Part shown: piece by piece, positions 47,921-50,457 of the stretch
How the letters are laid out: every line of letters begins with the position of its first letter
Numbering within the stretch: position 1 is the stretch's first letter
DNA from: Rhodovarius lipocyclicus
Lineage (GTDB): Bacteria; Pseudomonadota; Alphaproteobacteria; Acetobacterales; Acetobacteraceae
Reading direction: 5' to 3'
Assembly (NCBI RefSeq): GCF_009900765.1
Contig: NZ_JAAABL010000028.1
Location: 1 to 50,457 of the forward strand
Length of the DNA stretch: 50,457 bases
The notes under the pieces: generated by a model
What the model was told of the DNA's origin: nothing
The model's database searches: none
Seen by the model: only the letters and a program-made list of their open reading frames with translations
Made by a program: the position numbers and the translations under genes

Positions 47921-48861
47921 GGCATGCTCGACAGCAGCTGCCCGTCCCAGACCTTGGTGCTGACCATCTCGGTCACCTCGTCGCGCAGCACCTCCGCGAA
48001 GCGGCGCACGGCGTGGCTGGCCTGGCGGCCGAGCGGCTGGGCCACCACCAGCTTGCGCGACAGATGGGGGTCGATGATGGGGGCGGCCGCGAGCTGGCCG
48101 GCCATCACCTCCGCATGCACGGCCGCCAGCGGCAGGATGGTGGCCCCCAGCCGGCGCTGCACCAGCCCCTTCAGCACCTGCAACGCATCGGCCTCCACCG
48201 GGATATCCAGTGCCAAGCCGCGCTGCCGCGCCTCGCGCTCCACCAATATGCGCAGACCATGCTGGGGGCCGGGCAGCACCAGGCGGTGCCGCACCACATC
48301 GGCGAAGGAGACGGCATGGTGGGGCACCGCCTCCGGCCCCACGGCGGTCACGAAGCACAGGTTTTCCACCAGCAGCGGCGAGAAGCGGATATTGGCGCCC
48401 TGCTCGGTGCCATAGACCACGGCGATGTCCACCTCCCCGCTGTGCAGCCAGTCGAGCAGATAGCCGCTGAAGGCCGGCACCACGCGCAGCGTCACCTGCG
48501 GGTACAGGGCCAGGAAGCGCTCGATCAGCCGTGTGGCCAGCACGTCGCCCACGGTGGGCGGCATGCCGAACACCACCCGGCCGCGCACGGCCGCGGCCTC
48601 CGTGATCAGGTCGGCGCGGGTTTCCTCGATCTGGCGCAGGATGCTGCTGGCGCGGCCGCGCAGCAGTTCCCCCGCATGGGTCAGCACCATGCCCCGGCCG
48701 TGGCGGGTGAACAGCGGGGTCTTCAGCTCCTCCTCCAGCAGGCGGATCTGGCGGCTGAGGGCGGGCTGGGCGGTGTGGAGCCGGTCGGAGGCCCGGCTGA
48801 GGCTGCCCAGCTCGGCCACCTGCAGGAAGGTATTGAGCTGGCGGAGGTCCATGACGGCCAT
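47908..48861 (-). CDS. LysR-family transcriptional regulator
   Basis: The 317-residue protein has an N-terminal winged helix: DLRQLNTFLQVAELGSLSRA, SDRLHTAQPALSRQIRLLEE, FTRHGRGMVLTHAGELL, then the effector-binding domain (RGRVVFGMPPTVGDVLATRL). Such regulators often control the divergent gene and bind a pathway intermediate. Two starts are possible, 48861 (MAV) and 48852 (MDL). It is divergent from the two-subunit TPP enzyme at 48953. Confidence 0.95.
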   Translation of the reverse strand: MAVMDLRQLNTFLQVAELGSLSRASDRLHTAQPALSRQIRLLEEELKTPLFTRHGRGMVLTHAGELLRGRASSILRQIEETRADLITEAAAVRGRVVFGMPPTVGDVLATRLIERFLALYPQVTLRVVPAFSGYLLDWLHSGEVDIAVVYGTEQGANIRFSPLLVENLCFVTAVGPEAVPHHAVSFADVVRHRLVLPGPQHGLRILVEREARQRGLALDIPVEADALQVLKGLVQRRLGATILPLAAVHAEVMAGQLAAAPIIDPHLSRKLVVAQPLGRQASHAVRRFAEVLRDEVTEMVSTKVWDGQLLSSMPNPL

Positions 48862-48876
48862 ATAAATCCGCTATAT
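48860..48876 (+). promoter_or_regulatory. Putative LysR-type operator in the divergent promoter
   Basis: ATATA-AATCCGC-TATAT is an inverted repeat with a T-N11-A layout typical of LysR-type sites. It lies between lysR and the TPP enzyme genes in an otherwise G+C-rich stretch, overlapping the possible first codon of lysR. It shares AAATCCG(C/T)TATA with the word at 47908-47920. Confidence 0.5.
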
Positions 48877-48952
48877 CTCGTCAAGCAATACGATCATTCA
48901 GGCAAGGCATGCCCCGCGCTAGAACCGCCCCGCGCAACAACGGAAGGTTCGC

Positions 48953-49495
48953 ATGGGAACGGAAACCATCGCCCCACCCAAGGCTGCTCCCTGGCAGCGG
49001 GACGTCTTCGACGTGCTGAAGGAAGCCGGGGTGAAGCACATCGTCTATGTGCCCGATGCCGGCCACTCCACCGCCATCCGCCTGGCCGAGGCTGACAACG
49101 ACATCCATTCCGTGGTGCTGACGACGGAGGAGGAAGGTATCGGCTACCTCGCCGGCGCGTGGCTGGGGGGTGAGCGCGGGGCGCTGCTGATGCAGTCCTC
49201 CGGCGTGGGCAATTGCATCAACACGCTGGCCCTGCCGGCCTGCGCGCGGTTTCCGCTGCTGATGGTGGTGACGATGCGCGGCGACTGGGCGGAGTTCAAC
49301 CCGTGGCAGAACCCCATGGGCCAGGCCACCGAACCCGCGCTGAAGCTGATGGGCGTGATGACCTGGCGCGCCGACGAACCCGAACAGGTGCGCCCGAAGC
49401 TGGAAGGGGCGGCCACCATGGCCTTCAACGGCGATGCCGCCTGCGCGCTGCTGCTGGGCCAGCAGCTGATCGGCCGGAAGGAGTGGGTGAAGTGA
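48953..49495 (+). CDS. Thiamine-diphosphate enzyme, PYR-domain subunit (sulfopyruvate decarboxylase alpha-like)
   Basis: The 180-residue protein holds only the PYR domain of a TPP decarboxylase. FDVLKEAGVKHIVYVPDAGH opens it, and TTEEEGIGYLAGAWLGG with Glu59-61 includes the Glu that activates the cofactor, followed by LLMQSSGVGNCINTLALP. This strongly resembles ComD, the alpha subunit of sulfopyruvate decarboxylase; phosphonopyruvate decarboxylase and similar 2-oxoacid decarboxylases are close relatives. The stop overlaps the GTG of the partner subunit (GTGA). A GGAAGG ribosome site precedes the ATG. Confidence 0.88.
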   Translation: MGTETIAPPKAAPWQRDVFDVLKEAGVKHIVYVPDAGHSTAIRLAEADNDIHSVVLTTEEEGIGYLAGAWLGGERGALLMQSSGVGNCINTLALPACARFPLLMVVTMRGDWAEFNPWQNPMGQATEPALKLMGVMTWRADEPEQVRPKLEGAATMAFNGDAACALLLGQQLIGRKEWVK

Positions 49496-50079
49496 GCATC
49501 GCAGGAAACCTGGACCGCCGGGCCGTGGTGGCGGAGCTGCTGCGGGACCGGGGCGATCTGCTGGTGGTGACCGGCCTCGGTTCGCCATCCTATGACGTGA
49601 TGGCGGCGGGGGATCACCCGCTGAACTACTATCTGTGGGCCGCGATGGGCAGCGCCACCACGGTGGGGCTGGGCCTGGCCGCCGCGCAGCCCAACCGCCC
49701 CGTGCTGGTGCTGACCGGCGATGGCGAGCAACTGATGGGGCTGGGCGCGCTGGCCACCACCGCGCTGCGCCGGCCCGCGAACCTCAGCATCGTGGTGCTG
49801 GACAACGGCCATTTCGGGGAAACCGGGATGCAGCCGAGCCACGCCGGCCAAGGCGTGGAACTCAGCCGCGTGGCCGCCGCCTGCGGCTTTCCGCACAGCC
49901 AGGCGGTGACGGACATGGACGCCATCCCAGCCCTGCGCGCACGCATCCACGCGCGGGAAGGGCTGAACTTCGCCACGGTGAAGATCAAGGCGGACAACCC
50001 GCCCCGCGCCCTGCCCCCGCGTGACGGCGTGTACGTGAAGAACCGCTTTCGGCAGGCGCTGGGGTTCAGCCCGAATTGA
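49492..50079 (+). CDS. Thiamine-diphosphate enzyme, PP-domain subunit (sulfopyruvate decarboxylase beta-like)
   Basis: The 195-residue protein supplies the cofactor-binding domain: WAAMGSATTVGLGLAAAQPN, LTGDGEQLMGLGALATTALR with GDG at 76-78, and VVLDNGHFGETGMQPSHAGQ with the metal-binding Asn105. It resembles ComE. The GTG at 49492 overlaps the alpha stop, so the two subunits are made together in equal amount. Adjacent genes do not include coenzyme M or phosphonate synthesis functions, so the 2-oxoacid substrate is unknown; degradation of a sulfonate, phosphonate or other 3-substituted pyruvate is possible. Confidence 0.88.
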   Translation: MSIAGNLDRRAVVAELLRDRGDLLVVTGLGSPSYDVMAAGDHPLNYYLWAAMGSATTVGLGLAAAQPNRPVLVLTGDGEQLMGLGALATTALRRPANLSIVVLDNGHFGETGMQPSHAGQGVELSRVAAACGFPHSQAVTDMDAIPALRARIHAREGLNFATVKIKADNPPRALPPRDGVYVKNRFRQALGFSPN

Positions 50080-50097
50080 GGTAGCGGGTGGCAGGGG

Positions 50098-50335
50098 CTT
50101 CGCCTCCGAACCCCCACCAGGGGCGCCGCCCCTGGACCCCGCCAGGACCGTGCTCGGTCCTGGACCTAGATCAGTTTGGCGCTGACCTTGGGAGGGTTTT
50201 TCCCATTGATTTTTATAATGAAAATGGCACCTGACCTAACAAGGTAAGGCGCCAAACCCCTGGGTTCCAAGGGCCTTTCGGCCTTTGGCGGGGAGCCGAG
50301 GGGCAGAGCCCCTCGGTGGGGGTTCGGGGGTGTTC
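50098..50335 (+). repeat. Palindromic intergenic repeat, copy 4, with A+T-rich core
   Basis: The order matches copy 3: CAGGGGC/GCCCCTG stem, CCAGGACC/GGTCCTGG stem, then a core bounded by TTTGGCGC (50175-50182) and GCGCCAAA (50249-50256). ATTGATTTTTATAAT lies inside the core. Next is 50261-50283 (identical to copies 2 and 3), then 50289-50323 (identical to copy 3). No coding potential is seen. Confidence 0.85.
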
Positions 50336-50457
50336 AGACTGGAGAGATGTTTGACAGGTGTACGGAGACATCCCTGACGGTTTTGAGATGGGGTGTTTCG
50401 TCCCTGAGGTCGAGTGTGGCGAGAGGAAATCGCGAGAAGAACACCTGCCATACTCCA
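50326..50457. other. Unassigned right edge of the window
   Basis: The sequence after repeat copy 4 is less G+C-rich and contains GATGTTTGACAG and GGAGACATCC, an imperfect GATGT/ACATC inverted arrangement. An open frame from ATG 50347 runs off the window (MFDRCTETSL...), and the minus strand is also open. It could be the left end of an insertion sequence, judging by its different composition, but I cannot identify it. Confidence 0.25.

Noticed and set aside
50326-50457. Left end of an IS481-type element at the window edge
   Set aside because: The composition change and short inverted words are suggestive, but no transposase residues are readable before the sequence ends.

Overview
The window is about 70% G+C, with tightly packed, often overlapping genes on both strands. 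The gene set (FlaF-type flagellin regulation, Anbu proteasome cluster, xseB-ispA-dxs-tlyA, split pntAA/pntAB/pntB, Bfd/Bfr iron storage, an Acetobacteraceae-style short A+T-rich hairpin island) points to a chromosomal segment of an aerobic, flagellated alphaproteobacterium, probably a Roseomonas-like member of the Acetobacteraceae. The taxonomic call is inferred from gene content and style; there is no rRNA gene. No tRNA, rRNA, CRISPR array or prophage was seen.

Layout. 1-250: tail of an IS1595-type transposase and a palindromic repeat. 250-6075 (minus): a proton-translocating transhydrogenase operon (pntAA-pntAB-pntB) followed by a PEP-carboxylase-like gene. 6292-11288 (plus): flagellin, FlaF, a TPR-methyltransferase and a TPR-GT41 glycosyltransferase, which read as a flagellin production and modification unit. 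11288-11403: a small inverted-repeat element. 11408-14561 (minus): ATP-grasp, alpha-E and Anbu protease operon. 14689-18594: a TPP-dependent decarboxylase/synthase-like enzyme, a Bug/TctC binding protein with an NTF2-like partner, and an SDR. 18595-20615: a modular repeat, then an orphan family-5 ABC binding protein preceded by a clear TPP riboswitch. 20668-27603: pgk, and tkt-gap, separated by an oppositely oriented PhoX-like/RTX protein gene. 27715-31336: a cyanuric acid amidohydrolase/barbiturase-family enzyme, a small ORF, a class D beta-lactamase and an M20 N-carbamoyl hydrolase. 31418-35403: xseB-ispA-dxs-tlyA (isoprenoid precursor synthesis). 35404-37799: an A+T-rich hairpin island, then queG-queC and a queuosine-precursor transporter. 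37805-38066: another modular repeat. 38070-42301: an LLM flavin oxidoreductase, an ArsR/ABM pair and an ATP-dependent DNA ligase. 42311-44146: tandem Fur-like operators and the operon for a ferric-iron binding protein, Bfd and Bfr. 44249-47822: LuxR-type regulator, ppa, aldo/keto reductase, acyl-CoA dehydrogenase. 47908-50079: a LysR regulator divergent from a two-subunit, sulfopyruvate-decarboxylase-like TPP enzyme. 50080-50457: the fourth repeat copy and an unassigned edge.

Themes. Thiamine diphosphate recurs: TPP riboswitch, two decarboxylase-type enzymes, transketolase and DXS. Three binding-protein genes have no permease beside them. A family of intergenic palindromic islands with exchangeable inverted-repeat cores occurs four times. 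The strongest leads are the TPP-riboswitch-controlled orphan binding protein, the FlmG-like flagellin modification unit, the operator-controlled iron operon, and the modular repeat family. All functions are predictions from sequence reading; no database search was run.
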